29,578 bases of DNA from Cellvibrionales bacterium UBA4495. Its GTDB lineage: Bacteria > Pseudomonadota > Gammaproteobacteria > Pseudomonadales > Porticoccaceae. A program made the translations under genes and the position numbers. Positions within the stretch are counted from its first letter, which is position 1, and each line of letters begins with the position of its first letter. The DNA is taken from NCBI GenBank assembly GCA_002388905.1, contig DGNJ01000045.1:1-29578 (forward strand). The letters are read 5' to 3'. The notes beneath the pieces are model-generated. The model was not told the DNA's origin and did not search any database. It worked only from the letters and a program-made list of their open reading frames with translations. Shown one piece after another: positions 7,754 through 15,156 of the stretch.

Positions 7754-9301
7754 TCAGACCGCCTGTTCCCGGGGCGCGAACTGCTGCTGAAGCTTGTACT
7801 TGAGAATCTTATTGAGCGCCTGGTTGCGCGGCAGCGCCTCCACGATCTCGAGCTGTTCCGGAATCTTCTGGCGCATCAGGCTCTGGGATTCCAGATACTC
7901 GACCATTTCACCAAAGCTCAGGGGTTCCGCTCCCGGCTCGGTTTCGACCACGGCACAGACCCGCTCTCCCGATGCCGGGTCGGGCAGGCCGATCACCGCC
8001 ACCGACCCCACTTTCGGGTGGGAATAGAGCAGGTCCTCGATTTCCCGGGCAGAAATATTCTCTCCCTTGCGAATAATGATGTCCTTGATACGGCCCACAA
8101 TACTCAGGTGTCCGGTCTCGCGCATGACGCCGAGATCACCGGTGCGGTAAAAGCCCTCGTCCGTAAATGCCTGAGCGGTCTGCTCCGGATCCAGGTAGCC
8201 CTTGCACAGGCTGCGGCCACGAATCCAGATTTCGCCGGTTTCACCGGCCCCTGCGACCGACCCGTCTTCCCGGACAATACGCACCTCCATACCCGGCACC
8301 GGGCGCCCCTCGGTATGGGCCAGTTCTTCATCGGTATCGGCAAGGGTGCAATGGGCCACCAGTGGTGCTTCCGTCATCCCGTAGGCATGCAGCACCTTGC
8401 AGTCCATCTCCCGCTGGAGCTGGTAGACCAGTTCCGCGGGTTTTGAAGCGCCCCCGGCGGACAGCATCTTGAGGGAGGGGATGACCTTGCCCCCATCGCC
8501 GTAACGACGCTGCTGGGCCAGGAAGGCCTGGTAGTGTGCGGTGCTGCCGCCGGCGTGAGTAACGCCCAGGCGGCGGTAGACTGCCACGGTTTCCTCGGGC
8601 ACGAACTTTTCCACCAGGACCGCCGACATACCCGCGGACAGCACCATGGTCAGGTACATGACCCCGCCAATGTGGGCGAAAGGATAGGCAATGCTGCCGA
8701 TATCGCCGGCCCGAACCCCCATGGCTTCGCCCAGGGCGTAGCCGGCGGCCATGACGGAATCGTCCGTATGGCGCGCGGCCTTGGGCCCCGAGGTGGTGCC
8801 CGACGTACAGTAAATCCAGCGTACGGTATCGCCCCCGCCGGGTGCGGGGGGCAGACCGGCGGGATCGCCCGCCGGCAGTTCGCCAGAGAGCACCTGCACT
8901 TGTGTCTGCGGGCAGGCCTTGCGCGCGATGGCGGGATAGTCGCAAGCCGGGCCGGCCGCCGGAACAAACAGCAACGAAGGCTGGCTTTGCCGCACCAGTT
9001 CTCCCAGTTCCCGTTCCCGGTAAAGATGCAGGATAGGATTCTGCACCACCCCCAGGCGCGCCAGCGCCAGTGTCAGCAAAACGGTGTCGACCCCGGTGGG
9101 CATCTGCCAGGCGACAACCTGACCGGACCGGACCCCCTGTTCATGGAGCCCCGCGGCCAGGCTTTCCGCTCGATCCCGGACGTGGAGGAAGCTCAACACC
9201 CGGCCCCCGGTTTCAATCAGCATGGGTTCGTCGGGACTCAGGTCGGTCCTTTTCTCGAGCAGATTCCAGAGCGTGGGGGCAGTAATTATCCGACTTGTCA
9301 T
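7754..9301 (-). CDS. Acyl-CoA synthetase / AMP-dependent ligase
   Basis: A 515-residue adenylate-forming enzyme that activates a carboxylic acid to acyl-AMP and, by family, to the CoA thioester. Motifs are in order: P-loop YCTSGTTSGPKA (164-175), YGMTE (307-311), YRTGDLG (385-391), hinge region GRIKDIIIRKGENIS (403-417) and the C-terminal catalytic lysine K498 in PRNQALNKILKYKL. The last motif lacks the usual Gly before Lys. ATG 9301 has AGGA five bases upstream. It is read in the same direction as the PF10118 gene 145 bases upstream, with a strong hairpin between them. It likely activates a pathway acid before beta-oxidation by the acyl-CoA dehydrogenases; the exact acid is unknown. Confidence 0.92.
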   Translation of the reverse strand: MTSRIITAPTLWNLLEKRTDLSPDEPMLIETGGRVLSFLHVRDRAESLAAGLHEQGVRSGQVVAWQMPTGVDTVLLTLALARLGVVQNPILHLYRERELGELVRQSQPSLLFVPAAGPACDYPAIARKACPQTQVQVLSGELPAGDPAGLPPAPGGGDTVRWIYCTSGTTSGPKAARHTDDSVMAAGYALGEAMGVRAGDIGSIAYPFAHIGGVMYLTMVLSAGMSAVLVEKFVPEETVAVYRRLGVTHAGGSTAHYQAFLAQQRRYGDGGKVIPSLKMLSAGGASKPAELVYQLQREMDCKVLHAYGMTEAPLVAHCTLADTDEELAHTEGRPVPGMEVRIVREDGSVAGAGETGEIWIRGRSLCKGYLDPEQTAQAFTDEGFYRTGDLGVMRETGHLSIVGRIKDIIIRKGENISAREIEDLLYSHPKVGSVAVIGLPDPASGERVCAVVETEPGAEPLSFGEMVEYLESQSLMRQKIPEQLEIVEALPRNQALNKILKYKLQQQFAPREQAV

Positions 9302-9315
9302 AGTTATCCTGGAAT

Positions 9316-9357
9316 CCGGTATGGTCGCTTCACAAAGGGAAGCGACAACCGTACCGG
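9316..9357 (-). promoter_or_regulatory. Strong hairpin in the ligase 5' leader
   Basis: GTCGCTTC (9324-9331) pairs with GAAGCGAC (9339-9346) around a 7-base loop, and an outer stem CCGGTA (9316-9321) pairs with TACCGG (9352-9357) across an internal loop. In the minus-strand transcript the hairpin ends only five bases before the Shine-Dalgarno of the ligase. There is no U run, so it is not an ordinary terminator. It could be an mRNA-stabilising or processing element between the hydrolase and ligase genes, or a translation control element. Confidence 0.5.
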
Positions 9358-9446
9358 GTTATCGTTTTTAAATAGCGGATTTCGGGATCGCTCGCGGCAA
9401 ACCCAATACCGCCGCTCGTCGCCAAGACCGGGATTTAACTACCCTG

Positions 9447-10274
9447 TCAGGCGGAGTGCTGGGCACTGGTATCGTAGCGATCGAGGATCTCCTGCATACC
9501 GGGAGATACCTTCTTCTTGCCGGGGTCGTAGAATGGCGAAAACACCGCCAGAAGTCGTTTCCGGCTGGCTTTTGCCACTTTTTTCTTGAGTGTTTTTTCC
9601 CGCTCGATCGATGCCTGGCGCTCCTCCTCGGTCATGGTTTCACGGTCCTTGGCGACCAGGTAGCGCATGACGCGGGCGGTATGGCGACCGATATGGGCCG
9701 TGGAGTAGATAAATACGCCGACCCGGTAGAGGTAGGCCAGAGGCCCGTTGCCGTAGAGAGTCTTGTAGACCTGGTAACAGACTTCCCGCTGCTCGAATTC
9801 TTCCGCCAGGTGCCATTTCCAGAGGTCAACCGCTTCCTCGTCGGCGCCCTCGAGATATTCGTCCAGATCCTCGAAAAAAACCTGGGCGGCCGCGGAGCCC
9901 ATGGCTTCAAAGCCCTCGCAATAGGCCACGTTGAAACGCAGGGATTTCTCCCGGAGGAAGCGCACGTAATCCTGCTGGTAGGGCTTCTCGATCTCTTTCA
10001 TGCCCTTGTAACCGACCTCATAAAGCGCCCGGTTAAAAGCCACATGATTATTGCAATGCTCCATCTCCTGCTTGTTGAAAACGGCTATATCTTCATGAAG
10101 CTTTTCGTGTTTGGGATCGAGCACGTCCTTGGCCCTGCGCATCACTTTCACCAGGTACGGCTCAATATGTGCCGGGACGGTCGAAAACGCATTGTAGCTC
10201 TGGGCAAATTCCGGAACCTTTGCCCAGTGCGCCCGGATTCGGGAAAAATCCATGTCAGGTACACGAACTTTCAT
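9447..10274 (-). CDS. PF10118-type metal-dependent hydrolase (ferritin-like helical protein)
   Basis: 275 residues, mostly helical, resembling the 'predicted metal-dependent hydrolase' family PF10118/COG3687. Likely metal ligands are in the helices KQEMEHCNNHVAFN, YCEGFEAMGSAAAQ and WHLAEEFEQREVCYQVY; the ExxH and EExxxRE patterns recall a di-metal four-helix bundle. No reaction has been firmly assigned to the family as far as I know. The tail is strongly basic (REKTLKKKVAKASRKR). ATG 10274 has GAGGAG with an 8-base gap; the preceding TTG codon is less likely. A GTCAGTT-type operator containing a perfect TATAAT lies upstream, so it has its own regulated promoter and probably co-transcribes the ligase. 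Confidence 0.78.
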   Translation of the reverse strand: MKVRVPDMDFSRIRAHWAKVPEFAQSYNAFSTVPAHIEPYLVKVMRRAKDVLDPKHEKLHEDIAVFNKQEMEHCNNHVAFNRALYEVGYKGMKEIEKPYQQDYVRFLREKSLRFNVAYCEGFEAMGSAAAQVFFEDLDEYLEGADEEAVDLWKWHLAEEFEQREVCYQVYKTLYGNGPLAYLYRVGVFIYSTAHIGRHTARVMRYLVAKDRETMTEEERQASIEREKTLKKKVAKASRKRLLAVFSPFYDPGKKKVSPGMQEILDRYDTSAQHSA

Positions 10275-10344
10275 CAATCGATCTCCTCGGACTCCTAGTT
10301 TTGGTCAATACAATGTCGACCATGCGAGTCCTGACTATTGCCAT

Positions 10345-10363
10345 CACTGACATTATATCAGTT
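10345..10363 (-). promoter_or_regulatory. GTCAGTT-type operator, site B, overlapping a -10 box
   Basis: Read on the minus strand the 19-mer is AACTGATATAATGTCAGTG. Its core CTGATATAATGTCAG is a palindrome with one mismatched pair. The sequence TATAAT inside it (plus 10352-10357) is a perfect -10 box for the PF10118 gene, ~80 bases from its start codon. A bound repressor would therefore block RNA polymerase directly. No strong -35 is seen. It is one of five related sites in the window. Confidence 0.65.
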
Positions 10364-11110
10364 TTAGACCGTATTTAAAGTCTCCGGCTCCGCCAGAACA
10401 CCGTCCAGATAACGCAGAAACCGTGCCGCATCGGCACCGTTGATGACCCGATGATCGTAACTGAGCGACAAGGGTGTCTTGTGACGCCATTCCAGTTCGC
10501 CGCCCTCCCCGCGTCGGGGCTTCCAGTCGCTGCGCGTGACACCCAGTATCGCTACTTCCGGCGCATTGATTATGGGTGTGAAAGCGGTGCCGCCGATGCC
10601 GCCCAGGGAACTGATGGTCATGGAACCGCCGCTCATTTCCGCCATGGACAGGCCCTTTTCCCGGGCCCGCGTGGACATATCGGCAATCTCCGCGGAAAGG
10701 TCCGGCAGGGATTTCCGGTCGCAGTCGCGGACCACTCCCACGAGCAAACCATTGGGCGTATCGATGGCCACACCGATATGGAAATACTTCTTGAGAATCA
10801 GTTTCTTGCCGCTGGCATCCAGGGAGGCATTGAAGTGGGGAAAGGCCTTCAAGCCGGCCACCAGCGCCTTGACCATGAATACCAGAGGCGACAGCTTGAC
10901 GTCGAGACCCTTCCGGTAGGTCTCGAGATCGGTGGTATCCACATCGTCATGGTGGGTTACGTGGGGAATGCGCAGCCAGTTGCGGCTCATGAACGCCCCG
11001 GTCAGGGCCTGGACCCGCGACAGCGTGGTCTCCTCGATTTCCCCGAACTGGCTGAAGTCGCCTTCAGGCCAGGGGGGCAGGTTCTCCCAGAATGGCTTGG
11101 ATTCGCTCAT
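10364..11110 (-). CDS. E2 acyltransferase catalytic domain without lipoyl and subunit-binding domains
   Basis: 248 residues corresponding only to the catalytic core of a 2-oxoacid dehydrogenase E2, which transfers an acyl group from lipoyl to CoA. The protein begins WPEGDFSQFGEIEETTLSRVQ, exactly where full E2 proteins pass from linker to core. RNWLRIPHVTHHDD, MTISSLGGIGGTAFTPI and the active-site motif SYDHRVINGADAARF (H220) match the pyruvate-dehydrogenase (AceF) type of E2 found in pseudomonads and Azotobacter. The lipoyl domain is a separate gene ending 9 bases upstream; no peripheral-subunit-binding domain is present in either protein. It is in an operon with E1-alpha and E1-beta. No E3 (lipoamide dehydrogenase) is in the window. 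Confidence 0.9.
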   Translation of the reverse strand: MSESKPFWENLPPWPEGDFSQFGEIEETTLSRVQALTGAFMSRNWLRIPHVTHHDDVDTTDLETYRKGLDVKLSPLVFMVKALVAGLKAFPHFNASLDASGKKLILKKYFHIGVAIDTPNGLLVGVVRDCDRKSLPDLSAEIADMSTRAREKGLSMAEMSGGSMTISSLGGIGGTAFTPIINAPEVAILGVTRSDWKPRRGEGGELEWRHKTPLSLSYDHRVINGADAARFLRYLDGVLAEPETLNTV

Positions 11111-11119
11111 GGCAATTAC

Positions 11120-11353
11120 TCAGTCGATTTCGGCCAGCTTGGTTCCCACTTTCACCGGCTCGTCGCCCGGTTCCACAAGAATCCTGAGCGTTCCGGAGGC
11201 CGGCGCTTCCACTTCGTTGATGGATTTATCGCTCTCCAGTGAGTAGATGGCCTGCCCCTCCTCGACCTGGGCACCATCGTCGACAAGCCACTCTGTCAGT
11301 GTGCCTTCTTCCATGGAAAAACCGATCTTGGGGACCAAAACGTCCGTTGACAT
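11120..11353 (-). CDS. Free-standing lipoyl-carrier protein
   Basis: 77 residues making up a single lipoyl/biotinyl domain. The attachment lysine is K43 in SLESDKSINEVEAPASG, the lipoyl-type ESDK context. VPKIGFSMEEGTLTEW at the start and GDEPVKVGTKLAEID at the end complete the fold. It would carry the acyl group from E1 to the catalytic E2 encoded 9 bases downstream. In most complexes this domain is fused to the E2 core; here it is a separate polypeptide. ATG 11353 has GGAG a few bases upstream. It follows E1-beta by 58 bases in the same operon. Confidence 0.92.
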   Translation of the reverse strand: MSTDVLVPKIGFSMEEGTLTEWLVDDGAQVEEGQAIYSLESDKSINEVEAPASGTLRILVEPGDEPVKVGTKLAEID

Positions 11354-11411
11354 TGTTTGTTCTCCGCTATGCTGATGGGTCAGGGCCTGTTAAAAGGCCC
11401 TGGTTCGTTGG

Positions 11412-12398
11412 CTATTTCAGGGTCTTTCGAATTGCCGCCACCACTTTGTCGGCGTCGGGCACGAAGGCGCTTTCCAGGGCCTTGGAATAGGGTACCGCCG
11501 TGCTGGGTGCACCGACCCGCTGCACCGGTGCCCGCAGTTGATCAAAAAGCTCCTCGTGGATTACCGAGGAAATTTCGGCGCCGACACCGAAGGCCCGCAC
11601 CGCTTCGTGGGAGACCACGGCACGGCCGGTTTTGGCTACGGCGTTGAGGACCGTGTCCCGATCCCAGGGCTGGATGGTGCGCAAATCCACCACCTCCACG
11701 GTGATTTTTTCTTCCGCCAGCTGCTCGGCGGCCGCTTCCGCCACCGCCACCTGGGGGCCGTAGGTGACGACGGTGACATCGCTCCCTTCACGGGCGATCC
11801 GGGCCTTGCCCAGGGGAATGGTCTGGCCGGGCTCGGGCGCTTCGCCCTTCTGCCAGTAGGCGGGCAGATTTTCAATAAAAATGCAGGGGTCGTCATCGAA
11901 TATGCAGGCCTTGAGCAGCCCTGCCGTCTCCGCCGGGGTCGACCCCGTGACCACTTTGAGGCCCGCCGTATGGGCAAACCAGGCCTCCAGATAATCCGAG
12001 TGCTGGCCGGCGGTACCGAACCCGGCACCGGTGGTCACCCGGATAGTCAGCGGTACCGCCGTCTGGCCGCCGGACATATAACGAAGCTTGGCGGCGTGGT
12101 TGACAATCATATCCATGGCCACGGTGCTGAAATTCATCAGCATGATTTCTGCGACCGGTCGCATACCGGCCATGGCCGACCCGATGGCGGCACCGATAAT
12201 GGCCTGCTCGGAAATCGGCGTGGACCGGACACGGGATTCGCCAAACTCGGTCGACAGACCCCGTGTAGCGCCGTTGACACCGCCCTCCTCCGGATCGGCG
12301 ACATCCTCGCCGAACACCAGTATCGAGTCGTCCTGCGCCATCGCCTCGTGCAGCGCCGTGTTGATCGCCTGTAGCGTGGTTACCTTGTTCTGCGCCAT
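11412..12398 (-). CDS. 2-oxoacid dehydrogenase E1 beta subunit (AcoB/PdhB-like)
   Basis: 328 residues. With E1-alpha it forms the thiamine-diphosphate decarboxylase that acts on a 2-oxoacid, or on acetoin in the Aco branch. Hallmarks are VFGEDVADPEEGGV, TPISEQAIIGAAIGSAMAG with the catalytic glutamate, MNFSTVAMDMIVNHAAK, and the C-terminal transketolase domain (VTVVTYGPQVAVAEAA, VVDLRTIQPWDRDTV, VSHEAVRAFGVGAEIS). ATG 12398 has GGAGAG upstream. It lies 33 bases after the E1-alpha stop. The true substrate is open; context suggests a pathway intermediate and not central metabolism. Confidence 0.93.
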   Translation of the reverse strand: MAQNKVTTLQAINTALHEAMAQDDSILVFGEDVADPEEGGVNGATRGLSTEFGESRVRSTPISEQAIIGAAIGSAMAGMRPVAEIMLMNFSTVAMDMIVNHAAKLRYMSGGQTAVPLTIRVTTGAGFGTAGQHSDYLEAWFAHTAGLKVVTGSTPAETAGLLKACIFDDDPCIFIENLPAYWQKGEAPEPGQTIPLGKARIAREGSDVTVVTYGPQVAVAEAAAEQLAEEKITVEVVDLRTIQPWDRDTVLNAVAKTGRAVVSHEAVRAFGVGAEISSVIHEELFDQLRAPVQRVGAPSTAVPYSKALESAFVPDADKVVAAIRKTLK

Positions 12399-12431
12399 GT
12401 AATGCTCTCCTGGGCAAACTTTGGGCGGCCC

Positions 12432-13424
12432 TCAGGCCGCGCTGAAATCATTGACATAGACGTCGGTGTAGAGCTCGGACTCGTCGGGCCAGGGTGCCTC
12501 AAGAGCCCCGTCGATTGCCGCCCTGATCCTTTTGCCGGTCTCGTCTTCCATCGTCGTGAGTTCGTCGTCGCTGGCATACCCCTCGTCGATCAGCCACTGC
12601 CGATAGCGCGGAACCGGGTCCGCGGCCATGGCCGCCTCTTTCTCCGCCTTGTCCATGTAGCCGTCGGCATCGCCGAAAACGTGGCCGTAGAAGCGGAAGG
12701 TCATGGCTTCGATCAGCGTGGGCCCCTCACCAGCGCGGGCGCGCTCGACCGCTTCTTTGGCCGCCGCATACATGGCGAGGGGGTCGTTGCCGTCCACGTG
12801 AATGCCGGGCATATTGTAGGCCGCGCCCCGATCGGCTATGCGCTCGACAGCGGTGGCTTTCTCGAAGCGGGTGTGTTCCCCGTAACGGTTGTTCTGGCAG
12901 ACAAACACCACCGGCAGCTTCCAGACCGACGCCATGTTGAGGGATTCGTGAAAGGCCCCGATATTGGATGCCGCGTCCCCGAAGTAAGCTACCGTCACCC
13001 GTTTCTCGCCGCGTACCTGGGAGGCCAGCGCCAGGCCGTTGGCAATCGGCATGCTGGAACCGACGATGCCCGTGGTCACCATGCAACCGCTTTCCGGATG
13101 GGTGATATGCATGGGGCCGCCCTTGCCCTTGCAGGTGCCGGTGGCCCGGCCGGCCAGCTCCGCCCACAGGGAGTCCAGGGGAACACCCTTGGCCAGCATG
13201 TCGTGAATGCCCCGGTAGATCGTGCAGATATAATCCTCCGCACCGAGGTTCACCGATACCGCCGCGGGAATCACTTCCTGGCCCCGGGGGGAGTAATAGA
13301 TCATGGGCAACTTGCCGGACATGATCACCTTGCGGGCCTGTTCGTCGTTCTGCTTGGCAAGGGTCATTTTCCGGTACATGTCAATAAGCACTGCCTTATC
13401 GGGTGTGCTGGAAGCCTGATTCAT
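12432..13424 (-). CDS. 2-oxoacid/acetoin dehydrogenase E1 alpha subunit (AcoA-like)
   Basis: 330 residues. The thiamine-diphosphate motif runs from GD at 149-150 (FGDAASNIGAFHESLN) to NN at 178-179. The following YGEHT resembles acetoin-dehydrogenase E1-alpha (AcoA). GKGGPMHI and VGSSMPIANGLALA are family-typical. Acetoin, pyruvate or a branched 2-oxoacid are possible substrates by homology, and none is proven. ATG 13424 has AGAGAGG with a 7-base gap. It is the first of four complex genes in the operon, 43 bases after the KstD-like flavoprotein gene. Confidence 0.92.
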   Translation of the reverse strand: MNQASSTPDKAVLIDMYRKMTLAKQNDEQARKVIMSGKLPMIYYSPRGQEVIPAAVSVNLGAEDYICTIYRGIHDMLAKGVPLDSLWAELAGRATGTCKGKGGPMHITHPESGCMVTTGIVGSSMPIANGLALASQVRGEKRVTVAYFGDAASNIGAFHESLNMASVWKLPVVFVCQNNRYGEHTRFEKATAVERIADRGAAYNMPGIHVDGNDPLAMYAAAKEAVERARAGEGPTLIEAMTFRFYGHVFGDADGYMDKAEKEAAMAADPVPRYRQWLIDEGYASDDELTTMEDETGKRIRAAIDGALEAPWPDESELYTDVYVNDFSAA

Positions 13425-13467
13425 AACTGCGCCTCTCTTGCTGAAATCGTTGATGTCGGTCGGTGGC

Positions 13468-15156
13468 TCAGGCGTTGGCGGCCCGCTCCCGGTCGGCTAC
13501 GGCCACTTGGGCCGCGGCGGCCCCCGCTCGCCGTCCGGAGAAAATGCAATCCGCCAGGGACGAGCCACTGACGTAAAAGCCGGAGGGAATGCCCACTGCG
13601 GCCCGGCCCGCGGCATAGAGGCCTTCGATGGGCGCGCCGCTCTCACTGAGTACCTGGCCGGTCTCCTCGTCCACTTTCAACCCGCCCATGGGGATGGTCG
13701 GACAGGGGAATTTCTTGCTGCCCACGGAGATGTCAATGGCGTAGTAGGCACCATCGTCAATGGGCCGGCAGTTGGACTGCTTCTTGCCGAAGCGGTCTTC
13801 TCCCGCCACGCTCCGGGAATTGTACTCGGCCACTTCCTGTCGCAATCCGCCGGCCTCGATGCCGCACTTCTCGCCAAGCTTTTCCAGGGTCTTGCCCCGG
13901 GTGGCATTGAACAGCAGATTCATCAGCAGGGGGCCACGGAATTCCAGATACCCCTCCTCTCCCGGCTGGGGGATGGTGTCCTTGTAGGCGCTCCAATAGG
14001 CCTTGCCGTCGATGATCACCCAGGCGCGCTGCTCGGTCTGCTGGGCCAGCTCATGGCCAAGGCGCCCCAGATAGACGTCCTCGGCGACAAAACGACGACC
14101 TTCCCTGTTGACGACAATACCCTGGACAAACTGGGTGGGCGGGCTGATGGAGCGCCAGGCGGTCACCGAATCCATGTAGCCCAGGGCGCCGCCGACGCTG
14201 GCGCCCAACTCCAGGCCGCTGCCATCGCAGCTGATGGTGCCCAGGGGCATGGCATTGCGGAACTTGGGAGCGTAGCGGCGCACCATTTCCCGGTTGAAGG
14301 CAAAGCTGCCGGTGGTGAGAATCACCGCCTTGTCGGCGCGGAAGTAGACCCGCTCGCCGGCCTGCTCTTCCAGGTCCCGCACCCGGGCCGCCGCCTTCAG
14401 GGCCGACTTCTCGATAAAGCGCTGGTAGGCATTGACCTTGCGGATCAGTTTCAGGTGCTTTTCCCGCGCGGAAGTCCCCGGCTCAAAATAGATGGCTTCA
14501 ACGCCGATAATCCGGTTATCGGCGTCCACCACCAGGCGATCGACGACACAGTGACTGTAAAAGGTCGTGCCCTTGCCGCGCGCCGAGTCATTCAGGGTGT
14601 TGAACAGGGTGTCGCCGGTGTAACCCGGCCCGGCCACCTTGTGTCCCCGGGGTGCCGCGTGGGCGGCCCGGGCATAATCGGGCGCGAATTCGTTGCCCGA
14701 AAAGTAGATATCATAGCCCTTGGGGGGATAGGATCGCTTGCCGGGAAAAACCCGCGAGCCGAAACCGACACCGTGGGATTCCAGCCAGGCGAGGTTTTCG
14801 CTGCTCTGCTCGCAGAAGCGGCGCAGCGTCTCGTCCCTGACCACGTCGCCCACTTCCATTTTGAGGTATTTGTACATTTCCTCCGGGTTGTCGTCGACAC
14901 CGCCCTCACGCTGATAGGGCGTGCCGCCGGCATAGACGATGCCCCCGCTCAGGGTGGTCGCGCCACCCCCCTCGAAACGATCCAGGGCAATGACGCTGGC
15001 GCCCTTTTCCCGCGCCTGCAGTGCCGCACAGACACCGGCACCACCGTAACCCACCACCAGCACGTCCGCGCTGTCGCGCCACTGCAGATCGTCGGCGCCG
15101 TCGACCTTCAGGGGCTCCTTGACGTAGGCGGCGGCATGGGGCTCGTCATTCATCAT
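13468..15156 (-). CDS. FAD-binding dehydrogenase, 3-ketosteroid-dehydrogenase/fumarate-reductase type
   Basis: About 562 residues. The Rossmann motif VLVVGYGGAGVCAALQA (33-49) is followed by the acidic end of beta-2 (VIALDR) and GGGATTLSGGIVYAGG, typical of the FAD_binding_2 family that includes 3-ketosteroid delta1- and delta4-dehydrogenases, fumarate reductases and related flavoproteins. The C-terminal cap and FAD contact IPMGGLKVDEETGQVL...GLYAAGRAAVGIPSGFYVSGSSLADCIFSGR fit KstD-like enzymes. Expected reaction: introduction or removal of a C=C next to a ketone. ATG 15156 (or 15153) overlaps the end of the Rieske gene by about 10 bases, with GAGGGTGG upstream; an upstream GTG at 15168 is less likely. 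Translational coupling to the Rieske oxygenase suggests consecutive steps on the same substrate. Confidence 0.85.
   Translation of the reverse strand: MMNDEPHAAAYVKEPLKVDGADDLQWRDSADVLVVGYGGAGVCAALQAREKGASVIALDRFEGGGATTLSGGIVYAGGTPYQREGGVDDNPEEMYKYLKMEVGDVVRDETLRRFCEQSSENLAWLESHGVGFGSRVFPGKRSYPPKGYDIYFSGNEFAPDYARAAHAAPRGHKVAGPGYTGDTLFNTLNDSARGKGTTFYSHCVVDRLVVDADNRIIGVEAIYFEPGTSAREKHLKLIRKVNAYQRFIEKSALKAAARVRDLEEQAGERVYFRADKAVILTTGSFAFNREMVRRYAPKFRNAMPLGTISCDGSGLELGASVGGALGYMDSVTAWRSISPPTQFVQGIVVNREGRRFVAEDVYLGRLGHELAQQTEQRAWVIIDGKAYWSAYKDTIPQPGEEGYLEFRGPLLMNLLFNATRGKTLEKLGEKCGIEAGGLRQEVAEYNSRSVAGEDRFGKKQSNCRPIDDGAYYAIDISVGSKKFPCPTIPMGGLKVDEETGQVLSESGAPIEGLYAAGRAAVGIPSGFYVSGSSLADCIFSGRRAGAAAAQVAVADRERAANA

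Noticed and set aside
10364..11110. DHRVING instead of DHRxxDG in the E2 active site, possibly an inactive enzyme.
   Set aside because: As I recall, DHRVINGA occurs in working pyruvate-dehydrogenase E2 proteins of pseudomonads and Azotobacter, and the catalytic His is present.
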